Part shown: positions 15,061-22,614 of the stretch, piece by piece
How positions within the stretch are numbered: the first letter of the stretch is position 1
Layout: each line of letters begins with the position of its first letter
Source: Deltaproteobacteria bacterium
GTDB taxonomy: Bacteria; Myxococcota_A; UBA796; UBA2385
Length of the DNA stretch: 50,671 nt
Assembly: GCA_016792625.1 (NCBI GenBank)
Contig: JAEUKK010000113.1
Span: 1-50,671 of the forward strand
Direction of reading: 5' to 3'
Program-made: the position numbers and the translations under genes
The notes under the pieces: generated by a model
The model's input: the letters and a program-made list of their open reading frames with translations, nothing else
What the model was told of the DNA's origin: nothing
Databases searched by the model: none

Positions 15061-17620
15061 CTATTAGCTGGTGCGCCCGCACTCGAGCGAGCCGAAGGCC
15101 CAGGTAGCGAGTCCGATCCGATGGACCGAGTGCGTCACGGGCGCCGGCACGCGCGTGCCGAGCAAGATCACCCCACGAGCCGCCACGGAATGCGCGCTCC
15201 TGGCCCGCTTTACCAATAGGGTCGTTGCGGGGGCCGCCTGGGTAAGGCTCGTCCAAGCTCCTCCGCAAATCAGCGCACCACTCCCACACGTTGCCCAGCG
15301 TGTCAAAAAGACCCCATGCGTTAGGCAAGTGCTGCCCGACCGTATGGGTGGAACGCATCGCGTTCGCCGCGGTCCAGGCGATGTCGTCGAGGCCCTTGCC
15401 CGCCGGTGCGTAAGTGGCCGTGTCGGTGCCGGCACGGCAGGCGCGCTCCCACTGGGCCTCGCTGGGCAGCTGGATCGCCAAGCCGTCGCTCGCACCACTC
15501 GGCAACAGCCCCGACAGGCGGCGGACGAAGGCGACCGACTTATCCCAGCTCACCTGCTCGACAGGGCGACGCAGGTCGGGCGGGTCGACGAACTTGCTTG
15601 GGTTCTCACCCATCACCGCGAGGTAGAGCCCTTGGGTCACCGGCGTGTCGGCCATCCAGTATCCGTGGCTGAGGGTGACCTCGTGCTGCGGGCCCTCATC
15701 CGAATGCCGGCCCTCTTCGCTCTCCGGCGAACCGATCATGAAGCGCCCCGGGTTGACCCACCGAAAGCGCTGCGTGGCCTCGGCGATGGAGGTCTTCACG
15801 TCAAACTCGGCCCACAGGCCGTAGCGGTCGCGACCCATACGCTGCCAGCCGCCGTCGTCGGCGCGGCGCAAGAGGCCAAGGGTCAGCGTCTCGACGCCGG
15901 TGTCGAGGCTAAGGGTCTTGGCGCCATCGAAGGGCATCGGCAAGCCCGGCACCAGCGGTTTTGGACTGCCGCGCTGCCCGTCACGCACCACCACAAGGGT
16001 CTGCTTCGCGAGCAGCCAGCCCACCGGACTGCCGGGGCGGTGAGCGGCCGCCGGCACGTCGGGGTGCGCAACCTCGGGCTCGGGCTGAAGGATGAGCTGC
16101 TGGCCGACTTGGCGCACGGCCCAGCGCTCGGGGGTCGCGTCGGGCAGCGCCTGTCCGTCGGGGACGAGCTGGCGCTGCTCGCTCCAGATCTGCACGGCGC
16201 GCAGCTGCTCGCCGGCGGGCTCCAGCAGGCGCTCGGGTGGCACGCTCTGGGCGAGTCGGCGGCCGACAGCGGCCCAGGCACGCGCAGGGGCCTCTTTCGG
16301 GCCGAGCCCCGAGCGCAGGGTGCCGCCGAGCCGATCAAGCCAGGTTGCGTCCTCGGGCTCGGCGGGCAAGCCCCGCAGCGCGAGGTTGAGGGCGACCCGG
16401 TCGCCGATGCGCGCCTCAGGCGGATTGACCTGCGACCACTCTCGGGCCAGCGCCTCGGCCGCGCGCACGGTGTCAGCGCTGAGCGTCGGGTCGTCGCTGG
16501 CCAGCGCCCGCGCAAGACGGCCCCGGAGGGCCGCGAGGTCGACCGCCGACAGCGCGAGCTGCCCGCCGTGCAGGGCCGCGCCCGGCCGCTGCCACACGTC
16601 GAGTTCGGTGACCAGATCGGCGCGCTGCGGGCCCAGCAGCCGGCGCAGGTCGCGCAGCAGGCCGCGGGGGGCCCAGCTGCTCAGGCTGAGCAGCGCCGCG
16701 AGGTCTTCGGCCCGGTCGCGGCGAAGCTCCGCGTCGAGCACCGGCCGCCCTCCCCAGCCCAACGCCTGCGCCGGGCAACCCGCCGGTCCCTCACTGGTGG
16801 GGCTCAGCGCCACGAGGCGGTGGCCGGAGGCATGCAAGGCGGCGCAGAGCCCGGCCCACGCCGCGCCAGTGGTGGAGTGGGGCCGATGGTCGAGGGTACC
16901 GAGGTCGCTGAGCAGCAGCACCACATCAGCCTCAGGCAAGCGCCGAGCCCAGGTCCCCGGCGCGGTGGCGGCGCGGCGCAGCCCGGCCTCGCCGAGCTCA
17001 ACGAGGTGCACATGGGCCTGCCCCATGAGCCGCCTCAGCGCGTCGATGACCATGGCGTGGTCGGCCACCAGGGGCATCAGGCGCGGGTCGCGGTCGTTGA
17101 GCACCACCGCTACGCGGGGCCACGCCGCCCGCGACGCCCGGGGCAGGCGTTCGAGGGGCTCTGCGCGGCTGATTTTGCGGAGCGCAGCCGGCAGATCAAG
17201 GCTGCGCGAGGGCCGCTGCCCAGCCAGCGCCACGCGGAGCCGGGACTCGAGCTGGGGCCAGGGGCAGGCGGCTTCGGCCTCGGGGGCGGCGCCGTAGCGG
17301 AAAGCGCTGGGGCCGAGATCGTCGAGGGTGAGGTGCTGATCGGTGGGTCGGCTGAGGGCTGTCTCGGGCGCGCGCTCGGCCCTCTCTACCCGCCAAAAAC
17401 TTTGCTCTTCCCAGGGGATGGCGGAGGGCATCATCGCTTGCCGGGGCTGCGCCACCTGCTGCTGAACCAGCTTGGTACGCGGCGCCTGGGGCTGCGCGGG
17501 TCGGAGCGCGCGGCCGAGAAGCCGCGCGACGGCGGCGGGGTCGGCCTCGGGGAACGCGGCCCGGAGGCGGGCGAAGTCGCCGTCGGTGCCCGAGGGCGGG
17601 CGGTGCGGCGGGCGGCTCAA
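15044..17620 (-). CDS. Degenerate vWA-like protein fused to an FGE-fold domain
   Basis: The 858-residue protein starts at TTG 17620, overlapping the MoxR stop (TTGA). Residues about 165-285 look like a vWA/Rossmann domain (WPRVAVVLNDRDPRLMPLV, EADVVLLLSDLGTLDHR), but the MIDAS DxSxS is not intact, so metal binding is doubtful. A long helical middle region (about 290-560) follows, then an FGE domain at about 610-850 (FRWVNPGRFMIGSPESEE, YWMADTPVTQGLYLAVMGEN, NAWGLFDTLGNVWEWC, AFRGGSWGDLARHARAG). The two catalytic Cys of true FGE are absent. In vWA-MoxR-VMAP ternary conflict systems a vWA protein lies next to MoxR and an effector-bearing VMAP. Gene order here matches, with the FGE domain as an added terminal module. 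Confidence 0.75.
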   Translation of the reverse strand: MSRPPHRPPSGTDGDFARLRAAFPEADPAAVARLLGRALRPAQPQAPRTKLVQQQVAQPRQAMMPSAIPWEEQSFWRVERAERAPETALSRPTDQHLTLDDLGPSAFRYGAAPEAEAACPWPQLESRLRVALAGQRPSRSLDLPAALRKISRAEPLERLPRASRAAWPRVAVVLNDRDPRLMPLVADHAMVIDALRRLMGQAHVHLVELGEAGLRRAATAPGTWARRLPEADVVLLLSDLGTLDHRPHSTTGAAWAGLCAALHASGHRLVALSPTSEGPAGCPAQALGWGGRPVLDAELRRDRAEDLAALLSLSSWAPRGLLRDLRRLLGPQRADLVTELDVWQRPGAALHGGQLALSAVDLAALRGRLARALASDDPTLSADTVRAAEALAREWSQVNPPEARIGDRVALNLALRGLPAEPEDATWLDRLGGTLRSGLGPKEAPARAWAAVGRRLAQSVPPERLLEPAGEQLRAVQIWSEQRQLVPDGQALPDATPERWAVRQVGQQLILQPEPEVAHPDVPAAAHRPGSPVGWLLAKQTLVVVRDGQRGSPKPLVPGLPMPFDGAKTLSLDTGVETLTLGLLRRADDGGWQRMGRDRYGLWAEFDVKTSIAEATQRFRWVNPGRFMIGSPESEEGRHSDEGPQHEVTLSHGYWMADTPVTQGLYLAVMGENPSKFVDPPDLRRPVEQVSWDKSVAFVRRLSGLLPSGASDGLAIQLPSEAQWERACRAGTDTATYAPAGKGLDDIAWTAANAMRSTHTVGQHLPNAWGLFDTLGNVWEWCADLRRSLDEPYPGGPRNDPIGKAGQERAFRGGSWGDLARHARAGARDALGPSDRTRYLGLRLARVRAHQLIAVSHP

Positions 17621-18663
17621 GGGGCGCCCCCGCCCTCAGCGCCGCCAAACTGCGCGCGATGCTTGTAGAAGGCGAGGCGCTGGACGCTGCGCACCATCTC
17701 AAGCCGTTCGGCCTGGGTCTGGGCGAGCTCAGTGACGGCGCGGAGCAGGTCGACCAGCTCGGCCAGGCCCGGCGCGTTGGCCCCCTCTTGGGCCGCTTGC
17801 GCCCGCGCGTCGACGAGGCGGTCGACGGCGGCCTCAAGTACTGAATTTTGCAGCGATGGGAAGTGCAGCTTCGCCCGGTCGCGCAGGTGGGGGCGCAGCT
17901 TGGCCAGATCCGTGGGCAGATCGAGGTGCAGCACGAGGCAGCGGCGCAAGAAGGCGTCGGGCAGGGCGCGCTCTTCGTTGGTGGTGATGATCACCAGGGG
18001 CGGCGGCGCGCCGTCGCGGGCGCAGATGCGGCGGTGGGCCGGGTCGTCGAAGCCGCCGTTGGCGAGCACATCAAGCAGGGCGTTGGGCACCGCAGGGTCG
18101 GCCTTGTCGATCTCGTCGATCAGCACGACGACGCCATTCTTGCGGGACCCGTCGCGCCAGCGGCCGCAGCCATCGCCGTGCTTGGAGAGCGCCTCTGCAC
18201 CCGCCCAGTCGTAGGCCCACCACAGGGCGCCGGGCTGGACGAAGTGCATGAGGTGCAGTGGATCGGCCTCGGGCGTGACCTCGGCCGGGGGCGCCACATC
18301 GCGCCGGAGCTGCGCCGTGGCCAAGCGCCGCACGGCGTCGACCCGATAGCGCAGATCAGCGGTCTCGGTGCTGGCGTCGACGGTCTCGATGACCAGCGCC
18401 CGCTCGAGCATGACCGCCGCCGCGCGGGCGACCTGGCTCTTGCCCACGCCGGGCTTGCCGCGCAGCAGCAACGGTCGCCGGGTGACGAGGGCTGCCTGCA
18501 GCGCCAGCGGCTCGTCGTCGCCGACGAGGTGGACGGAGTTGGGGAGGCCATCGTCGCCCTCGAGCTTGAGCTTTGCGCCGGCCGCGTGGGCGCGGAGGCG
18601 GGCTATGTCGGCGGCGGGGTCATAGACAGTGGGCGGGGGCGCCTTGCTGCGCTTGGGCGGCAT
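17617..18663 (-). CDS. MoxR-family AAA+ ATPase of a ternary conflict system
   Basis: The ATG at 18663 is preceded by GGAG and gives 348 residues; an in-frame ATG at 18675 lacks a ribosome-binding site. Motifs in order: Walker A LLLRGKPGVGKSQVARAA (about 65-80), Walker B VVVLIDEIDKADPAVPNAL, sensor 1 PLVIITTNEERALPDAFLRR with an arginine finger. A C-terminal helical lid follows. This is a complete MoxR-type AAA+ core. It sits six bases... upstream-coupled to the SEFIR gene and overlaps the vWA-FGE gene, so the three form one operon. In this system class the ATPase is thought to gate activation of the effector protein; that role is inferred from family knowledge. Confidence 0.85.
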   Translation of the reverse strand: MPPKRSKAPPPTVYDPAADIARLRAHAAGAKLKLEGDDGLPNSVHLVGDDEPLALQAALVTRRPLLLRGKPGVGKSQVARAAAVMLERALVIETVDASTETADLRYRVDAVRRLATAQLRRDVAPPAEVTPEADPLHLMHFVQPGALWWAYDWAGAEALSKHGDGCGRWRDGSRKNGVVVLIDEIDKADPAVPNALLDVLANGGFDDPAHRRICARDGAPPPLVIITTNEERALPDAFLRRCLVLHLDLPTDLAKLRPHLRDRAKLHFPSLQNSVLEAAVDRLVDARAQAAQEGANAPGLAELVDLLRAVTELAQTQAERLEMVRSVQRLAFYKHRAQFGGAEGGGAP

Positions 18664-18681
18664 GGGTGGCTCCATGGAGGG

Positions 18682-20220
18682 TCAGGATGGGGTTGGGGCG
18701 AGCATGGCCCGCATCTTTTCGTTGATCGTGGCTTCAACTACAGTGGCCTCGCTGCCCGTGAGGAAGAAGACCGGCGGCGCCGAATCCTGGAAAAGTACAC
18801 CGACGACGCCCACAGCCCGGTCGAAGGCGGCGGTGGCTTCGGCGGCGGAGTCGTACCCACCGACATCAACGACGATGATAGTGCGCCTGAAGGCATCGCT
18901 CTTGGCCTGTCTGCCTTCGCTGAGGATCCGTTTGCACTCTCTGATCAACAGGTCGACGTTGCGCAAACGCGAGCCGCCCTTCGCGGCGACGATGCGCTCG
19001 ATGGCCGAACGTCCCTCAGGCGGCCTGTGCTGTCGGTATGTCCCGAGGTCAGCCCCGAGCCACTCGGCTAAGTTGACCTCAGAAGATTGCAAGGTCGCGA
19101 GCACCGGCAGATCAAACTCCTCATCCCAGACATGGGTACCCTCAACGACGGGCTCGACGCCGTCGCGCACAACGGCGGGGGCCACTCGGGCCGAGAGGCC
19201 GTGCGCACGGGCGTTCACGAAGCCGATCGTCAGCGGCCAGTTCATGGTCGGCACCTTGAGCTTGCGGTCGGCCGCTTGTCTGTGGACCACTTCACGCACC
19301 ACCGTAAGCTCCGGCCGCAAGGCCGCATCGAGCTCCAGCCGTGCGCCAGCGCAAGCGGCGACCGCGAGGCGGTCCGCTGGCCCGCAATCTGTCCATGCCC
19401 TTTCCATCGCCAGGAGCACGGCCGCGACGTCGTGGACGAGGACATGCCGCACCAGCGGGTCAAGCTGGTCGCCGATCTCCTTGGTCGGGTCCAGGGGAAG
19501 CGAGGCGGCCTTCGCGAGCTGACGTGCAGCGACCGGGTTCCCGCTCAGCTGCGCGCGCACCTTGCGCTCGGCTTCGGCGCGAGCGGCGGGGTCCGGGGTG
19601 TTACCCTGGTCGCTATGCGCGTCTGGCTTGGGCTGAGGTCCACCGAGGGTCTCGGCGGCGAGAGGCACCTGGCTCGGAGTCTCTACGGCCGACAAGCCCC
19701 CAGCATCCCCGTCTTTCTTTCGTGCACCTCGTGTAGGGCGTCGAGCCTTCTTGCCATGAAGCGTGTCGACTAAGTTCTTCATGTCCTCCGGCAGAGCATG
19801 GTAGTGTCTACCAAACAAGAACTCTGGCACCCGATAGTCTTCCCCTTCCAGCTGAACCAAGACGACTTTGGTGCTGATGCCACCGTTACGATACAACATA
19901 TTGCGGATGAGGGAACCTTCCCACTTGACCCCCTTGCCAATGTCGATGTGAGCACGCATTTCTACTCGGTCGGCCCAGTCTGGAGTGCATACACAGACAA
20001 TGTGCCGAGCGTCTCGCACCATCCGCTCCATCCAGTCGGGCCAGCCTTCGTCGGGCCCGTTGGGCAATTCGTATTGGTCGATCTCGACATTGACTTCGTA
20101 TTCTTCGCGAAGAACTTCGGCGAGCCTCCAAACCTTAGCTGGCACCTCGCCAGTGTGCGCGTAGCTGATCAGTACGTGCGGCTCGGTGGGCGCTGCCACC
20201 ATCCCATCATCCGTCGTCAT
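18682..20220 (-). CDS. SEFIR-domain effector protein (probable VMAP of the MoxR-vWA system)
   Basis: The ATG at 20220 follows GGGAGGGG and gives 512 residues. Residues about 10-140 are a SEFIR domain (VLISYAHTGEVPAKVWRLAE, IVCVCTPDWADRVE, VVLVQLEGEDYRVPEFLF), a TIR relative used as a conflict effector. A Lys/Arg-rich linker and a helical region with VGDQ/VRHVLVHDVAAVLL-like stretches follow. A C-terminal alpha/beta domain (LRNVDLLIRECKRILSEGR, FRRTIIVVDVGGYDS, VFFLTGSE) resembles the C-terminal part of VMAP proteins, although I cannot confirm this without a profile search. It is the first gene of the SEFIR-MoxR-vWA-FGE operon. Codon use is less GC-biased than in the flanking MoxR gene, which suggests recent acquisition. 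Confidence 0.7.
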   Translation of the reverse strand: MTTDDGMVAAPTEPHVLISYAHTGEVPAKVWRLAEVLREEYEVNVEIDQYELPNGPDEGWPDWMERMVRDARHIVCVCTPDWADRVEMRAHIDIGKGVKWEGSLIRNMLYRNGGISTKVVLVQLEGEDYRVPEFLFGRHYHALPEDMKNLVDTLHGKKARRPTRGARKKDGDAGGLSAVETPSQVPLAAETLGGPQPKPDAHSDQGNTPDPAARAEAERKVRAQLSGNPVAARQLAKAASLPLDPTKEIGDQLDPLVRHVLVHDVAAVLLAMERAWTDCGPADRLAVAACAGARLELDAALRPELTVVREVVHRQAADRKLKVPTMNWPLTIGFVNARAHGLSARVAPAVVRDGVEPVVEGTHVWDEEFDLPVLATLQSSEVNLAEWLGADLGTYRQHRPPEGRSAIERIVAAKGGSRLRNVDLLIRECKRILSEGRQAKSDAFRRTIIVVDVGGYDSAAEATAAFDRAVGVVGVLFQDSAPPVFFLTGSEATVVEATINEKMRAMLAPTPS

Positions 20221-20382
20221 CCGCACCCCTCCCGCCCGCTGGCCGCCCGCGCTCCGCGCGAACCCTGCCACAGGGCGGAGTCACCGCGCCAGCCACACCG
20301 CACCGGCCGCCATTCTCGTGGAGGAGCGCCGCAACCCGCCTCGCGCGCGCCAGCGGGCCCCGGGGCGCGCGGGGCGCGGGCT

Positions 20383-20654
20383 GGAGGTCAACCTCCGCGC
20401 GGGGTGGTCGGCGACCACCGGAGCTGGAGGTTGACTCGCGCGCGGGGTGGTCGGCGACCACCAGATCTGGAGGTCAACCGCCGCGCGAGGTGGTCGGCGA
20501 CCACCGGACCTGGAGGTCGACCTGCGCGCGGGGTGGTCTTGGACCACCCGACCTGGAGGTCGACCTGCGCGCGGGGTGGTCTTGGACCACCGGATCTGGA
20601 GGTTGACCCGCGCGCGGGGTGGTCGGCGACCACCGGAGCTGGAGGTCAACCTCC
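20383..20654. repeat. 43-bp palindromic tandem repeat array 1 (six units plus a partial one)
   Basis: Units begin at 20383, 20426, 20469, 20512, 20555 and 20598, exactly 43 bp apart, with a 14-base partial seventh. Each contains GGAGGTYRACCT, whose core is close to the palindrome AGGTCGACCT, then a CGCGCGGGG spacer. An inverted repeat GGTGGTC-3 nt-GACCACC follows, with loop GGC or TTG. The arms are invariant in most units while loops change. The array lies between the start of the SEFIR operon and the end of the TIR-FGE gene. The rest of the 20221-20932 gap holds a partial copy of the interspersed repeat (about 20340-20370) and no gene. Confidence 0.9.
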
Positions 20655-20819
20655 ACCGGCCCACGGGCGGTGGAGGCCCGCGCTGCGCGGCCCGACCCGC
20701 GGCCCAGGCCAGCCCGGGGCCAGCGCCCGGCGGGGAGCGCCCGGCGGCGGGTCGATCTCGCCGCGCGGGATCAGCGCCGTCGCGCTGCGCGGGGCGGGAT
20801 CGAACACGGCCGCGCACGG

Positions 20820-20932
20820 CGCGGTCAGCCACCTGGGGCCCCGGCTCCGCCTTCGGGGCCCTTGGGCGGCCGCCCGCGCCGCGCGCTCACGGACCGAGCT
20901 CCGCTTTTGGAAGACCGGTCCCCGGTCCAGGC
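20820..20932. repeat. Conserved 3' flank behind TIR-FGE gene (paralogous with 14947-15060)
   Basis: Non-coding sequence downstream of the TIR-FGE stop that matches the block behind the vWA-FGE gene, including CGAGCTCCGCTTTT. A local hairpin GACCGG-GGA-CCGGTC is present at this copy only. Confidence 0.55.
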
Positions 20933-22372
20933 TCACGGGTCACTGGACGCTGGTCGCTGGTGCGCCCGCCCTCGGGAGAGCCGGAGGCCCAGGCCGCCGT
21001 TGCGCTCCGACGGGTCGCGGGCGTCGCGGTAGGCCGCGCGCGCGGGCAGCGCAGTGTTGATCCAAGAGCCGCCGCGGAGCGCGCGGAACGGGCCGGCTCG
21101 ACCCAGCGGGTCCACGCGTGGGCCGCCGGGGTACGGCTCGTCCCAGCTCCTCCGCGCATCGGCGCACCACTCCCACACGTTGCCCAGCGTGTCGAAGAGG
21201 CCCCAAGCGTTGGGCAGGAGCTGGCCGACCCGATGGGTGCTGTGCTTCGCGTTCGAAGTGGTCCAGGCGATGTGGTCGAGGCCCTTGCCCGCGGGGGCGT
21301 AGGTGGGCGTGGTGGTGCCGGCGCGGCAGGCGTGCTCCCACTGCGCCTCGCTGGGGAGCTGAAAAACGAGGCCATCGTCGAGCGCGCCGCTCGGCCGGAG
21401 CGCCGCCAGCCGGCGCGTGAAGTGGACCGCGTCATCCCAGCTCACCTGCTCAACCGGGCGGCGCAGGTCGGGCGGGCTGGTGAAGCGGCTCGGGTTTTCG
21501 CCCATCACCGCGAGGTAGAGCGCTTGCGTCACGGGCGTGTCGGCCATCCAGTAGCCGTGGCTGAGGGTGACCTCGTGCTGGGGCCCCTCCAAGGCGTACC
21601 GCCAGGGGTCGAACGCCGGGGAGCCCATCAAGAAGCGCCCGGACTTGATCCACCGAAAGCGCTGAACAGCCCCTGATACGTCCATCTCGGCCCATCGGCC
21701 GAAGTGGTCGGCGCCAGCGGCAGAGGCCCAGGGGGGCACCTCGGAGCTCGGCGGGGGGCCCGCCACAGGCCGGGTGGGCGGCGCTTCGACGGGCGCGACC
21801 CGCACCGGTGCACCGACCGACTTCACTGGCGGCGACACGCTCTGCGGCGCCGCGCCGGGCAGCATCGGGCTGGGCGGCGCCACGGGGCCGCGCCGAAGCA
21901 GGACAGCGAGCTGGGCGGCGATCTCAGCGGCGGCGCGCACCGGCTCATCCGCCCCGCCGAGGTGGGCGCGGAAGGTCGAGAGCCCCGAGGGCCAGCGGTC
22001 TTCGGTCGGGCCGCCTGGGCAGCGCCAGGGCACCACCCGCTGCGCGGAGCCGGGCTGGGTCGCCCACTTCATCGCCCGCTGGATCTCGGACTTCTGGTGA
22101 ACGCTGCGGCGGGTGTCGGCCGACACCACCACCACCGTGACCAGGGCGGCCTCATGGGCGGCGAGCACCTCGTCGTCCCAATCGACGCCCAGGTCGGTGC
22201 TCTGCTCGTCAACGAAGCCACGCAGGCCGAAGCCGCCCAGGGCGGCGCGCAGCTCGCGGGCAAAGGGCAGACCGCTCGGCCGCGCAAAGCAGATGAACAC
22301 GTCGAAGGGGCCGCCGGGCGCGCTGCCCCCGCTGTGGGTCTGTGCGGTGCTGGTGCTGTCGCCGCTCGCCAT
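20933..22372 (-). CDS. TIR - FGE fusion protein
   Basis: The 479-residue protein has an N-terminal TIR domain (about 22-160; FDVFICFARPSGLPFARELR, VTVVVVSADTRRSVHQ, candidate catalytic Glu in HQKSEIQRAMKW), a Pro-rich linker and a C-terminal FGE fold (about 225-475). FGE motifs: FRWIKSGRFLMGSPAFDP, GYWMADTPVTQALYLAVMG, LPSEAQWEHACRAG, NAWGLFDTLGNVWEWC, ALRGGSWINTALPARAAYRD, GLGLRLSRG. The Cys pair of catalytic FGE is absent. Its TIR domain is closely related to that of the triple fusion at 12520 (shared FARPSGL motif and linker style), so the two proteins are paralogues, one carrying an added cyclase. It likely depletes NAD when activated; the trigger is unknown. Divergent from the AAA-nuclease gene. 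Confidence 0.85.
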   Translation of the reverse strand: MASGDSTSTAQTHSGGSAPGGPFDVFICFARPSGLPFARELRAALGGFGLRGFVDEQSTDLGVDWDDEVLAAHEAALVTVVVVSADTRRSVHQKSEIQRAMKWATQPGSAQRVVPWRCPGGPTEDRWPSGLSTFRAHLGGADEPVRAAAEIAAQLAVLLRRGPVAPPSPMLPGAAPQSVSPPVKSVGAPVRVAPVEAPPTRPVAGPPPSSEVPPWASAAGADHFGRWAEMDVSGAVQRFRWIKSGRFLMGSPAFDPWRYALEGPQHEVTLSHGYWMADTPVTQALYLAVMGENPSRFTSPPDLRRPVEQVSWDDAVHFTRRLAALRPSGALDDGLVFQLPSEAQWEHACRAGTTTPTYAPAGKGLDHIAWTTSNAKHSTHRVGQLLPNAWGLFDTLGNVWEWCADARRSWDEPYPGGPRVDPLGRAGPFRALRGGSWINTALPARAAYRDARDPSERNGGLGLRLSRGRAHQRPASSDP

Positions 22373-22465
22373 CCTCTCCCCGTCGGCCGGGGGGCCCCGG
22401 CGCCGGGCGGCAGCTTGCCATCGGTGGAGGCGCGCATCTGGGAGCAGCGCCCTGCGCGGTGTCTT

Positions 22466-22575
22466 CGCGCTGAAGGCCCGTGACCGCCTCGCGCGCGCCA
22501 GCGGGCCCCGGGGCGGCGCAGCCGGTCGCCGCAGGCGACGGAGCCGCGCAGCGGCGAACCCCAGGGGGCACGCGA
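22466..22575. repeat. Interspersed double-hairpin repeat, copy 1
   Basis: A 110-bp element with two adjacent hairpins, GTCGCC-GCA-GGCGAC and GCCGC-GCA-GCGGC, both with GCA loops. Nearly identical copies occur at 25425-25534 and 41066-41155. This copy is inside the divergent promoter region between the TIR-FGE and AAA-nuclease genes. Confidence 0.85.
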
Positions 22576-22614
22576 TCCCAGGGACTGGCGCGGGTGCGCG
22601 GGTTAGGGAGCCCC

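Noticed and set aside
15071..17668. Plus-strand frame of 865 codons
   Set aside because: It is the antisense of the vWA-FGE gene; composition is His/Gln/Gly-rich without domains, while the minus strand shows clear FGE motifs.
11484..22372. Diversity-generating retroelement acting on the FGE C-termini
   Set aside because: Residues after RGGSW vary as in such targets, but third codon positions vary too, no template repeat was found, and no reverse transcriptase is in the window.
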